DNA of 64,000 nt, from positions 4,040,501 to 4,104,500 of the forward strand of contig NZ_CP017024.1 in assembly GCF_014522265.1 (NCBI RefSeq). Direction: 5' to 3'. Numbering within the stretch: position 1 is the stretch's first letter; each line of letters begins with the position of its first letter. The stretch comes from Pseudomonas oryzihabitans (lineage in GTDB: Bacteria; Pseudomonadota; Gammaproteobacteria; Pseudomonadales; Pseudomonadaceae). This document shows positions 51,752-59,732 of this stretch, one piece after another. A program made the translations under genes and the position numbers. The notes below the pieces were generated by a model. It did not search any database, had not been told where the DNA came from, and worked only from the letters and a program-made list of their open reading frames with translations.

Positions 51752-52720
51752 TCAGTGTGCAATCGCTAAAGCAGGGTCGAAAGGCTTGCCTGATTTGAGC
51801 ACGCCATAGGCGATGGTCAGCAGCTTGCGCATGGCGGCGCAGACGGTTTGTTTACCTTTCTTCCCCCTGGTTTTCAGACGCTCGGCTTGCGCCTTGATAG
51901 CCGGGTTGTAGGTCAGCGCCACGACGGCGGGTAGGTATAGCGCACTTCGTAAGCGGACCGATCCCATGCGCGAGATGCCGGTATGGCCGCGGTAAAGACC
52001 TGATTCCTGTAGGCGTGGGTTCAAACCGGCAAAGGCGGTCACGGCGCGGGCATCGGCGAAGCGACCGATATCACCGAGCTCCGCCAGGATCAGGGCGGCG
52101 GTCTTGTCGGCGATGCCGTCTATGCTCACCAGCAGATCACGTTTGCCGCTCAGGTCCGGGTCATCGTCGATATGCCGTTTGATCTGTTCGAGCGTCCAGG
52201 CGATCTGCTCATCGAGCCGCTGCACGACCGCCTGGATCGAGTTTTGGACTTTTTCCGGGCTGACCTCGAGCCGATTGAGCTCCATCTGCCGTAGCGATTG
52301 GAGATCCTCCAGGCGCCGGGTCAGCGCGCGAAGCGTGCGGATGGACACAGGCTCGGGGTGCCAGGCCCGCAGGCTGTCTTCATGCCGCTGGCCATAGGTG
52401 GCGATCAGCTTGGCGTCGAGTTTGTCCGTCTTGCTGCGCTGCAACTGGCTTTGCGCATAGCGAGCGATCTGTGCCGGATTGAGCACGGCGATTCGGTAGC
52501 CCAGCGCATGGAAATGCTCGGCGAGCGCTTCGTGATAGGTGCCCGTGGCCTCCATCACGATCCAAGCGCCTGGCTCGGCATGCTGCTGCAGCCAGTCGGC
52601 AAAGACCGCGAAGCCTGACGGATCGTTGCTCAGCCTGCCCTTGGTCCGGTGCTTGCCATTGGATTGCAGGACCGCCAGATCGAAGCTGCGCTTGGCGATA
52701 TCAACACCGATTACGGCCAT
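51752..52720 (-). CDS. IS110-family DEDD transposase/recombinase
   Basis: A 322-residue IS110 recombinase. The RuvC-like DEDD residues are Asp7 (IGVDIAK), Glu57 (VMEATGTYH), Asp99 and Asp102 (KTDKLDAK). The C-terminal half has the transposase_20 motif (LLVSIDGIADKTAALILAE, TAFAGLNPRLQESG) and the probable catalytic Ser250 in GISRMGSVRLR. All catalytic residues are present, so it may be active. Strong AAGGAGGAG precedes ATG 52720. Confidence 0.93.
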   Translation of the reverse strand: MAVIGVDIAKRSFDLAVLQSNGKHRTKGRLSNDPSGFAVFADWLQQHAEPGAWIVMEATGTYHEALAEHFHALGYRIAVLNPAQIARYAQSQLQRSKTDKLDAKLIATYGQRHEDSLRAWHPEPVSIRTLRALTRRLEDLQSLRQMELNRLEVSPEKVQNSIQAVVQRLDEQIAWTLEQIKRHIDDDPDLSGKRDLLVSIDGIADKTAALILAELGDIGRFADARAVTAFAGLNPRLQESGLYRGHTGISRMGSVRLRSALYLPAVVALTYNPAIKAQAERLKTRGKKGKQTVCAAMRKLLTIAYGVLKSGKPFDPALAIAH

Positions 52721-52734
52721 GATGTCTCCTCCTT

Positions 52735-52912
52735 CAGATGCGACACGATCACGTCATCCCGTCCAACCTTGTGCAATACGAGCTCTGGAGGCTCTAGATA
52801 CCGTTCGGACTCGGGGATGGGTGTGGAGGAGGCAGCCTATCTACGTTGCAAGCTCAAAGGCTTAAGGGTGGACACGGCCTGCCATCCTCCCCGATGATCA
52901 GTCGGGGACTAT
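52735..52912 (-). ncRNA. Candidate bridge RNA of the IS110 element
   Basis: Ends are approximate. Reading the minus strand 5' to 3': a 7-bp hairpin TCCCCGA/TCGGGGA (52908-52888), then a left-target guide matching the flank over 10 bases including the core (52874-52865 versus 52953-52944), a right-target guide CGTAG (52845-52841) complementary to the right flank plus core, a left-donor guide ACGGTATCT (52804-52796) equal to the element's right end plus core, and a right-donor guide ACAAG (52772-52768) complementary to the left end plus core. This is the order known for IS621-type bridge RNAs (target loop first, donor loop second). Transcription is inferred. Confidence 0.72.
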
Positions 52913-52946
52913 GCCCCCCTAAGGAGGCTGTCGTCGAGATACAAGG

Positions 52947-52972
52947 GTGGACAACGGCGCAGCCCTGTCCAC
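52947..52972. repeat. Extragenic palindrome serving as IS110 target
   Basis: GTGGACA (52947-52953) pairs with TGTCCAC (52966-52972) around a 12-base loop. The IS110 core CT lies directly beside the left arm. The same stem type (GTGGAxAAC) recurs at 52992-53017. Confidence 0.65.
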
Positions 52973-52991
52973 GAACGGGCATCGGCATCAG

Positions 52992-53017
52992 GTGGAAAAC
53001 GCTACGCGGTTTTCCAC
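52992..53017. repeat. Extragenic palindrome (GTGGAAAAC/GTTTTCCAC)
   Basis: A perfect 9-bp stem with an eight-base loop (GCTACGCG), followed by GCTACGGGC. It belongs to the same family as the IS target palindrome 40 bp to the left. Confidence 0.7.
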
Positions 53018-53034
53018 GCTACGGGCTGGACGCA

Positions 53035-53099
53035 ATCGCGGCCATGGGCCGCTCCTACATTTGTTCGGTGTACCTGTAGGAGCGGCCCATGGCCGCGAT
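53035..53099. repeat. Pair of inverted REP sequences (REPIN-like)
   Basis: Two 25-base arms (53035-53059 and 53075-53099) are perfect reverse complements around a 15-base spacer. Each contains the Pseudomonas REP motif TGTAGGAGCGGCCCATGGCC, itself a small palindrome. Such doublets are typical REPINs mobilised by RAYT transposases; no RAYT gene is in the window. Confidence 0.85.
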
Positions 53100-53154
53100 A
53101 AACGAGAGCAAAGGCACAGCAGTGCGGACCGCGATGGTCGCGATCAACTGCAAC

Positions 53155-53703
53155 TCAATACTCGGACAGCGCGAAGCTCGTCAGGGCGAAGGTGGGGATG
53201 CCGGCGGCTTCCAGGCGCCTGGAGCCGCCCAGTTCGGGCAGGTCGACGATGGCGGCGGCTTCGTGGACTTCGGCGCCCAGGCGGCGGATCAGGTTGCCGG
53301 CGGCGACGAGGGTACCGCCGGTGGCGATGAGATCGTCGACCAGCAGCACCGAATCACCGGCACCGACGCTGTCCTTGTGTACCTCGATCACCGAATCGCC
53401 GTATTCGGTACTGTAGACCTCGGTCAGCAGCTCGGCGGGCAGCTTGCCCTGCTTGCGGAACAGCACCAGCGGCTTGCCCAGTTCGTAGGCCAGGATCGGG
53501 CCGATGAGGAATCCGCGCGCATCCAGCGCCCCGACGTGGGTGAAGGTCGCCGAACGATAGCGCTCCAGCAGCTCCGCCATGACGGCGCGCAGCCCCTCGG
53601 GCGACTGGAACAGTGGCGTGATGTCCCGGAAGATCACCCCCGGCTTGGGAAAATCGGGCACGGCGCGGATGAGGGACTTCAGGGCGGATTCGGAAAAGGA
53701 CAT
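53155..53703 (-). CDS. apt: Adenine phosphoribosyltransferase
   Basis: A 182-residue purine-salvage enzyme making AMP from adenine and PRPP. Seen: [15 protein letters not shown] near the start, [19 protein letters not shown], and the PRPP loop [17 protein letters not shown] (about 121-137). ATG 53703 gives the usual length. It is divergent from the rbs operon. Confidence 0.94.
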   Translation of the reverse strand: MSFSESALKSLIRAVPDFPKPGVIFRDITPLFQSPEGLRAVMAELLERYRSATFTHVGALDARGFLIGPILAYELGKPLVLFRKQGKLPAELLTEVYSTEYGDSVIEVHKDSVGAGDSVLLVDDLIATGGTLVAAGNLIRRLGAEVHEAAAIVDLPELGGSRRLEAAGIPTFALTSFALSEY

Positions 53704-53824
53704 GGCAGAGACTCTTGGGCGCCGGGCGCCTGGTTGAATACGATTGCCCAGTATACCGGTGCCCGCCCGGCCAGGGCCAACCCGCCATCCCTGCGAGCTG
53801 AATCGATTCATGTAGTGAGTCGCG

Positions 53825-53830
53825 TTGACA
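53825..53830 (+). promoter_or_regulatory. rbs operon -35 hexamer
   Basis: A consensus TTGACA; at 17-bp spacing the -10 would be CATCCT (53848-53853), which is poor. The RbsR operator begins seven bases after that, so a bound repressor would cover the start of transcription. Confidence 0.45.
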
Positions 53831-53859
53831 GCTACCAGCGAAGCGGACATCCTCGACAA

Positions 53860-53877
53860 CGCGCAAACGTTTGCGCG
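53860..53877. promoter_or_regulatory. RbsR operator
   Basis: CGCGCAAACGTTTGCGCG is a perfect 18-bp palindrome with the CAAACGTTTG core that LacI-family repressors of the RbsR type bind. It lies 34 bp ahead of rbsB, and rbsR is inside the same operon, so autorepression released by ribose is the likely control. Confidence 0.88.
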
Positions 53878-53911
53878 ACCACAAGAACCATAAGAATTCG
53901 GAGATTCCCCT

Positions 53912-54868
53912 ATGCTGGCCTTTCGCCCTGCCCGCCTGCTGGCGGCTATCGCTCTCGCCTCCGCTTCGCTGATCCTGCCGCTCACCGCCAGTCATGCCAC
54001 GGCCGCCGAAAAGCCCAAGGTCGCGCTGGTCATGAAGTCCCTGGCCAACGAATTCTTCCTGACCATGGAAGACGGCGCCAAGACCTACCAGAAAGAGCAT
54101 TCCGCCGACTTCGATCTGATCTCGAACGGGATCAAGGACGAGACCGACACCTCCAGCCAGATCCGTATCGTCGAGCAGATGATCGTGTCCAAGGTGGATG
54201 CCCTGGTCATCGCCCCGGCCGACTCCAAGGCGCTGGTCCCGGTGCTGAAGAAAGCCAGCGACGCCGGCATCAAGGTGGTCAACATCGACAATCGCCTGGA
54301 TCCCGAGGTGCTCAAGTCCAAGTCCCTGGACATTCCCTTCGTCGGCCCCGACAACCGCAAGGGCGCACGCCTGGTGGGCGAGTACCTTGCCAAGCAGCTC
54401 AAGCAGGGTGATCAGGTCGGCATCATCGAGGGCGTCTCCACCACCACCAACGCCCAGCAGCGCACCGCAGGCTTCAAGGACGCCATGGAAGCGGCCGGCA
54501 TGAAGATCGTCGGCGTGCAGTCCGGCAACTGGGAAATCGACAAGGGCAACGCCGTCGCCGCGGCCATGCTCAACGAATACCCCGACCTGAAGGCCCTGCT
54601 GGCCGGCAATGACAGCATGGCGCTGGGCGCCGTCTCCGCCGTACGGGCCGCGGGCAAGAAAGGTCAGGTGCAGATCGTCGGCTACGACAACATCAAGGCC
54701 ATCCACCCGATGCTGAAAGACGGTCGCGTCCTCGCCACCGCCGACCAGTTCGCCGCCAAGCAGGCCGTGTTCGGTATCGACGCCGCGCTCAAGCTGGTCA
54801 AGGGCGAGCCCACCGGTGCCAAGGACGGCGTGATCGAGACGCCGGTCGAACTCGTCACCCAGCCCTGA
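53912..54868 (+). CDS. rbsB: Ribose ABC transporter periplasmic binding protein
   Basis: A 318-residue periplasmic sugar-binding protein: signal peptide to about residue 32 (ATAAEKP), then the type-I fold with [45 protein letters not shown] and [13 protein letters not shown]. First gene of rbsBACRKD; GGAG lies upstream. Confidence 0.92.
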   Translation: MLAFRPARLLAAIALASASLILPLTASHATAAEKPKVALVMKSLANEFFLTMEDGAKTYQKEHSADFDLISNGIKDETDTSSQIRIVEQMIVSKVDALVIAPADSKALVPVLKKASDAGIKVVNIDNRLDPEVLKSKSLDIPFVGPDNRKGARLVGEYLAKQLKQGDQVGIIEGVSTTTNAQQRTAGFKDAMEAAGMKIVGVQSGNWEIDKGNAVAAAMLNEYPDLKALLAGNDSMALGAVSAVRAAGKKGQVQIVGYDNIKAIHPMLKDGRVLATADQFAAKQAVFGIDAALKLVKGEPTGAKDGVIETPVELVTQP

Positions 54869-54884
54869 GCCAAGGAGAGCCCCC

Positions 54885-56441
54885 ATGTCGTCCGAGGTCA
54901 TCCTCAGCGCCCGTGGCATCGGCAAGACCTATGCCCAGCCGGTACTCGGCGGCGTGGACCTGGAGTTGCGCGCCGGCCAGGTGCTGGCGCTCACCGGGGA
55001 AAACGGCGCCGGCAAGAGCACCCTGTCCAAGATCCTCTGTGGCCTGGTGCAACCCACCACCGGCGAGCTGAGCTTCCTCGGCCGACCCTATGCCCCGGGC
55101 AGCCGCCGTGAGGCGGAAGCCCAGGGGGTGCGGATGGTCATGCAGGAACTCAATCTGCTGCCCACCCTCACCGTGGCGGAAAATCTCTTTCTCGATCGCC
55201 TGCCCCGGCGACTGGGCTGGATCGACCGCCGCCAGTTGCGCGAGCAGGCGCGGCTGGCCATGGCCCAGGTCGGCCTGGAGGCCATAGATCCGGATACCCC
55301 CATCGCCGAACTGGGTGTAGGTCACCAGCAGATGGTGGAAATCGCCCGCAACCTGATCGGCGATTGCCGGGTGCTGATTCTCGACGAGCCGACCGCCATG
55401 CTCACCTCGCGCGAGGTGGATTTGCTGTTCGAGCAGATCGAGCGCCTGCGCGCCCGGGGCGTGGCCCTGGTCTACATCTCCCATCGCCTGGAAGAACTCA
55501 AGCGCATCGCCCAGCAACTGGTGGTGCTGCGTGATGGTCGGCAGGTGGCCGATGCGCCCATGGCCGAGTACGGCACCGACCAGATCGTCAGCCTCATGGT
55601 CGGCCGCGATCTCGGCGAGCACCTCGACATGGGCGAACGCCGCTTCGGCCCGCCCCTGCTGGAGGTCAAGGGTCTCTCGCGCGCCGACAAGGTCCAGGAT
55701 GTCTCCTTCAGCGTCCGCGCTGGCGAGATCTATGGTATCTCCGGCCTGATCGGCGCCGGACGGACCGAACTCCTGCGCCTGATCTTCGGCGCCGATCGCG
55801 CCGATTCCGGCACGGTGCACCTGGCCGGCAAGCCGGTCGACCTGGGTTCGCCGGCCAAGGTAGTGCGCCAGGGCATCGCCCTCATCACCGAGGATCGCAA
55901 GGGCGAAGGCCTGCTGCTCAGCCAGCCGATCAGCGCCAACATCGCCCTGGGCAACATGGCCAAGGTCGCTCGACAGGGCCTGGTCAGCGGCACACGCGAA
56001 GCGGCCCTGGCCGAGCGCCATATCAAGGGCATGCGCATCCGCTGCAACGACGGCACCCAGCCCGTGGGCGAACTCTCCGGTGGCAACCAGCAGAAGGTGG
56101 TGATCGGACGCTGGCTGGAACGCGATTGCCAGGTGATGCTGTTCGACGAACCCACGCGCGGCATCGACGTCGGCGCCAAGTTCGAGATCTATGGCCTGCT
56201 GGCCGAACTCACCCGCCAGGGCAAGGCCCTGGTCGTGGTCTCCAGCGACCTGCGCGAGCTGATGCTGATCTGCGATCGGATCGGCGTGATCTCCGCCGGC
56301 CGCCTGGAAGCCACCTTCGAACGCCATGACTGGGATCAGGAGCGGCTGCTGGCCGCCGCCTTCGCCGGCTATCGCTCCCGCGAAGCCCTGCTGGAAGAAC
56401 CTGTCCCGCCGCAAACCCTTTCTCAGGAAGCCATTCGATGA
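54885..56441 (+). CDS. rbsA: Ribose ABC transporter ATPase
   Basis: A 518-residue double-ABC ATPase. First half Walker A GENGAGKST (about 38-46) with Walker B VLILDEPTA; the second half has the degenerate GLIGAGRTE loop, a LSGGNQQKV signature and MLFDEPTRGIDVG, as in all RbsA/MglA types. Follows rbsB by 16 bases and overlaps rbsC (ATGA). Confidence 0.93.
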   Translation: MSSEVILSARGIGKTYAQPVLGGVDLELRAGQVLALTGENGAGKSTLSKILCGLVQPTTGELSFLGRPYAPGSRREAEAQGVRMVMQELNLLPTLTVAENLFLDRLPRRLGWIDRRQLREQARLAMAQVGLEAIDPDTPIAELGVGHQQMVEIARNLIGDCRVLILDEPTAMLTSREVDLLFEQIERLRARGVALVYISHRLEELKRIAQQLVVLRDGRQVADAPMAEYGTDQIVSLMVGRDLGEHLDMGERRFGPPLLEVKGLSRADKVQDVSFSVRAGEIYGISGLIGAGRTELLRLIFGADRADSGTVHLAGKPVDLGSPAKVVRQGIALITEDRKGEGLLLSQPISANIALGNMAKVARQGLVSGTREAALAERHIKGMRIRCNDGTQPVGELSGGNQQKVVIGRWLERDCQVMLFDEPTRGIDVGAKFEIYGLLAELTRQGKALVVVSSDLRELMLICDRIGVISAGRLEATFERHDWDQERLLAAAFAGYRSREALLEEPVPPQTLSQEAIR

Positions 56442-57415
56442 GCAGCCTTCCCGTCACCTCTTCCCGGCGTGCCTTCGGCCTGGGCCTGGGCACCTACATC
56501 GGCCTAGCCGCTGCCCTGCTAGCCATGATCGTGCTGTTCTCCCTGATGAGCAGCCACTTTCTCTCCTACGCCACCTTCACCACCCTGGCCAACCAGATCC
56601 CCGATCTGATGGTGCTGGCGACCGGGATGACCTTTATCCTGATCATCGGCGGCATCGATCTCTCGGTGGGTTCGGTGGTCGCCCTGGCCGCCGCCGTAGT
56701 CAGCGTCGCTACCCTGGAATGGGGCTGGGGCATCCTGCCGGCAGCCGCCCTGGGTATGTTCTGCGCGGCCCTGACCGGCACCCTCACCGGCAGTGTGACC
56801 GTGGCCTGGCGCATCCCCTCCTTCATCGTCTCCCTCGGCGTGCTGGAAATGGCCCGTGGCGCCGCCTACCAGCTGACCAATTCGCGCACCGCCTATATCG
56901 GCGATGCCTACGCCTGGCTGTCCACGCCCTTCGCCTTCGGCATCTCGCCCTCCTTCGTCATCGCCCTGCTGGTGATCGTGGTCGCGCAACTGCTGCTGAC
57001 CCGCTCGGTGCTCGGGCGCTACCTGATCGCCATCGGCACCAACGAGGAAGCGGTGCGCCTGGCCGGGATCAATTCCAAACCCTACAAGGTCATCGTCTTC
57101 GCCCTCATGGGCCTGTTGGCGGGCCTGGCCGCACTGTTCCAGATCTCCCGCCTGGAAGCCGCCGATCCCAATGCCGGCGTGGGCCTGGAACTGCAGGTGA
57201 TCGCCGCCGTGGTGATCGGCGGGACCAGCCTCATGGGCGGCCGCGGCTCGGTGATCAGCACCTTCTTCGGCGTGCTGATCATCTCGGTACTGGCCGCGGG
57301 CCTGGCCCAGATCGGTGCCAGCGAGCCGACCAAGCGCATCATCACCGGCGCGGTCATCGTGGTGGCGGTGATCCTCGACACCTATCGCAGCCAGCGCGCC
57401 AAGAGCAAGGGCTGA
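56438..57415 (+). CDS. rbsC: Ribose ABC transporter permease
   Basis: A 325-residue membrane permease of the RbsC/XylH family with about ten helices: MTFILIIGGIDLSVGSVVALAAA near 60-85, GRYLIAIGTNEEAVRLAGI (the EAA-like ATPase contact, about 190-210) and VVIGGTSLMGGRGSV. Its stop overlaps the rbsR start by one base. Confidence 0.93.
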   Translation: MSSLPVTSSRRAFGLGLGTYIGLAAALLAMIVLFSLMSSHFLSYATFTTLANQIPDLMVLATGMTFILIIGGIDLSVGSVVALAAAVVSVATLEWGWGILPAAALGMFCAALTGTLTGSVTVAWRIPSFIVSLGVLEMARGAAYQLTNSRTAYIGDAYAWLSTPFAFGISPSFVIALLVIVVAQLLLTRSVLGRYLIAIGTNEEAVRLAGINSKPYKVIVFALMGLLAGLAALFQISRLEAADPNAGVGLELQVIAAVVIGGTSLMGGRGSVISTFFGVLIISVLAAGLAQIGASEPTKRIITGAVIVVAVILDTYRSQRAKSKG

Positions 57416-58434
57416 TGGCGACCATCAAGGATGTCGCCGCCCGCGCCGGCATCTCCTACACCACCGTCTCCCATGTGGTGAACAACAGTCGCCCGGTCAG
57501 TCCGGGTGTCCGCAAAAAGGTCGAGGCGGCCATCGCCGAGCTGGGCTACGTGCCCAGCGGCGTGGCCCGCTCCCTGCGCAGTCGCGCCACCGGCACCTTC
57601 GGCGTGCTGGTGCCCAATGCGGTCAACCCCTATTTCGCCGAACTCGCGCGGGGGATCGAGGATCACTGCGAGCGCCAGGGGTACAGCGTCATCCTCTGCA
57701 ATTCCGATGACGATGCCGACAAGCAGCTGCGCTATCTGCGGGTGCTCAAGGAGCGCCGCATCGACGGCCTGGTGGTCGCCACCGTGGACGGCGATCCGCG
57801 CTTTGCCCGCGCCCTCGCCGGCCTGCGCATCCCGCTGGTGCTGGCCGACCGACCGCTGGACGGCGTCCAGGCCGCGCATATCCGCATCGATCACCACCAG
57901 GGCGGCCTGCTCGCCACCCGCCATCTGCTGGAGCTCGGCCATCGGCGGATCGCCTGCATCGGTGGCCCGGCCGACTCGCCCGTCGCCAGCGAGCGGATCA
58001 CCGGCTACCAGGAGGCCCTGGCGGACGCCGGCATCGCGCCTGGCGCCATCCAGCGCTGTCCCTTCACCGCCGCCGCCGGTCATGCCGCGGCCCGCGAATT
58101 GCTGGCCTCGGGGGAGCGTCCGACCGCGATCTTCGCCGGCAACGACACCATCGCCCTGGGCGTGTTGCGCGCCGCCGCCGAGCTGGGCCTGGACGTCCCT
58201 GGCCAACTTTCGGTGGTGGGCTTCGACGACATCGAACTCAGCCGCTATCTCTATCCGGCCCTGACCACCATCGGCCAGTCGATCCGCGACCTTGGCGAGC
58301 GCGCTGCCCAGCTCCTGCTGGCGCGCCGCGAGACGGTCGGCAGCCCCTCCACCCACGACATCGCCGTACCCCGGCTGGTGCTGCGCGAATCCACCGCGGC
58401 GCCCTCTGCTCTGGAGACCTCCCATGCACCCTGA
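57415..58434 (+). CDS. rbsR: LacI-family ribose operon repressor
   Basis: A 339-residue LacI/GalR regulator: helix-turn-helix at residues 4-25 (IKDVAARAGISYTTVSHVVN) with hinge helix GYVPSGVARSLRS, and a periplasmic-binding-like ligand domain (GTFGVLVPNAVNPYFAELARGIE). ATG 57415 overlaps the rbsC TGA. It very probably binds the palindrome at 53860-53877. Confidence 0.93.
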   Translation: MATIKDVAARAGISYTTVSHVVNNSRPVSPGVRKKVEAAIAELGYVPSGVARSLRSRATGTFGVLVPNAVNPYFAELARGIEDHCERQGYSVILCNSDDDADKQLRYLRVLKERRIDGLVVATVDGDPRFARALAGLRIPLVLADRPLDGVQAAHIRIDHHQGGLLATRHLLELGHRRIACIGGPADSPVASERITGYQEALADAGIAPGAIQRCPFTAAAGHAAARELLASGERPTAIFAGNDTIALGVLRAAAELGLDVPGQLSVVGFDDIELSRYLYPALTTIGQSIRDLGERAAQLLLARRETVGSPSTHDIAVPRLVLRESTAAPSALETSHAP

Positions 58435-59331
58435 CGTCGTCGTCATCGGCAGCCTGAACATGGACCTGGTGGTGCGCACTCCGCGCCTGCCCAAGGGCGG
58501 CGAGACCCTCGCCGGCCATACCTTCACCACCGCACCCGGCGGCAAGGGCGCGAATCAGGCCGTCGCCGCGGCACGCCTGGGCGCCCGGGTCGCCATGATC
58601 GGCTGCGTCGGCGCCGATCCCTACGGTGACTTCCTGACCCGCAGCCTGGTGCAGGAAGGCATCGACTGCCAGGGTGTCTCGGTGGCGGCCGATGTCCCCA
58701 CCGGCATCGCGTCCATCCTGGTGGATGACCAGGGCCAGAACGCCATCGTCATCGTCGCCGGCGGCAACGGCGAACTGTCCGCCGCGCACCTGCAGGCGCA
58801 GGAGCGCGTGCTCGACCAGGCCAAGCTGGTGATCGCCCAGCTGGAGGTGCCGCTGGCCACCGTGGGCGACGCCCTCGCCCGCGCCCATGCGTTGGGCAAG
58901 ACGGTGATCCTCAATCCAGCGCCGGCCACCGGTCCGCTGCCGGCCGAGTGGTACGCCCATATCGACTACCTGGTGCCCAATGAAAGCGAAGCCAGCCTGC
59001 TGACCGGGTTGCCGGTGGACACCCTGGAGCAGGCCGAAGCCGCCGCACGCCAGCTGGTCGCCGCCGGCGCCCGCCAGGTGCTGCTGACCCTGGGTGGCCA
59101 GGGCCTGCTGCAGGTCACGTCCGACAGCTGCCGCCACCACCCGGCCACGCCGGTGAAGGCAGTGGACACCACCGCCGCCGGCGACACCTTCCTCGGGGCT
59201 TCGCCGCCGGACTGGCAGAAGGTCTGAGCGTGGAGGCCGCCATCGCCCTCGGCCAGCAGGCTGCCGCCATCGCCGTCACCCGCCCGGGCGCCCAGCCGTC
59301 CATCCCCACCCGCCAGGAGCTCGCCCGGTGA
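58424..59331 (+). pseudogene. rbsK: Ribokinase rbsK with a -1 frameshift near the C-terminus
   Basis: A PfkB-family kinase phosphorylating ribose. From ATG 58424 it reads normally ([44 protein letters not shown] with the catalytic Asp), then the run at 59195-59198 has four G where five are needed, and the frame ends at 59227. In the other frame the expected C-terminus continues ([32 protein letters not shown]) to the TGA at 59329-59331. As read it loses about 35 residues but keeps the active site. It overlaps rbsR by 11 bases. Confidence 0.9.
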
Positions 59332-59732
59332 AAAAGACCTCTCTGCTCAACATCGCCCTGTCCCAGGCCGTCGCCAGTCTCGGTCACGGCGACCTGGTGG
59401 TTATCGGTGACGCCGGCATGCCGGTACCGCCGGGCACCCCGCTGGTCGATCTGGCCGTCACCCCGGGCGTGCCGGACTTTCTCAGTGTGCTGCAGGCGCT
59501 GCTCAGCGAGATGCAGGTGGAAAGCCATCTGCTCGCCGAGGAAACCCTCAGCGCCCAGCCCCCGGCCCTGGGCGAACTGGAACGCCTGACCGGGAGCGGC
59601 GCCCTGGGCAGCCGCCGGCTGGTTTCCCATGACGAGATGAAGGCGCTGTGTCGCCAGGCGCGGGTGCAGATCCGCACCGGCGAGTGCCAGCCCTACACCA
59701 ACCTGATCCTGGTGGCCGGCGTCGCCTTCTAG
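59328..59732 (+). CDS. rbsD: D-ribose pyranase
   Basis: A 134-residue RbsD that interconverts beta-pyranose and furanose ribose so RbsK can use it. Typical: [16 protein letters not shown] (His near 20), IGDAGMPVP and the C-terminal [21 protein letters not shown] 59328 overlaps the intended rbsK stop (GTGA) and has GGAG upstream; this coupling itself shows rbsK is meant to end at 59331. Confidence 0.93.
   Translation: MKKTSLLNIALSQAVASLGHGDLVVIGDAGMPVPPGTPLVDLAVTPGVPDFLSVLQALLSEMQVESHLLAEETLSAQPPALGELERLTGSGALGSRRLVSHDEMKALCRQARVQIRTGECQPYTNLILVAGVAF

Larger units (their letters stand above)
51734..52943 (-). mobile_element. IS110-family insertion sequence (IS110 group)
   Basis: A 1210-bp element including one core copy. 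On the minus strand the left target ends in CCACC, then core CT (52944-52945), then the left end starting TGTATCTCGACG; the right end ...GAAGACGGTAT is followed by core CT (51734-51735) and the right target ACGACGG. The right end after the transposase stop is only 16 bp, while about 220 bp of non-coding DNA lies upstream, the layout of the IS110 group rather than IS1111. There are no inverted terminal repeats, as expected. Removing it rebuilds CGTAGGGTGGACAAC, a typical Pseudomonas extragenic palindrome. The exact ISfinder name is not known to me. Confidence 0.8.
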
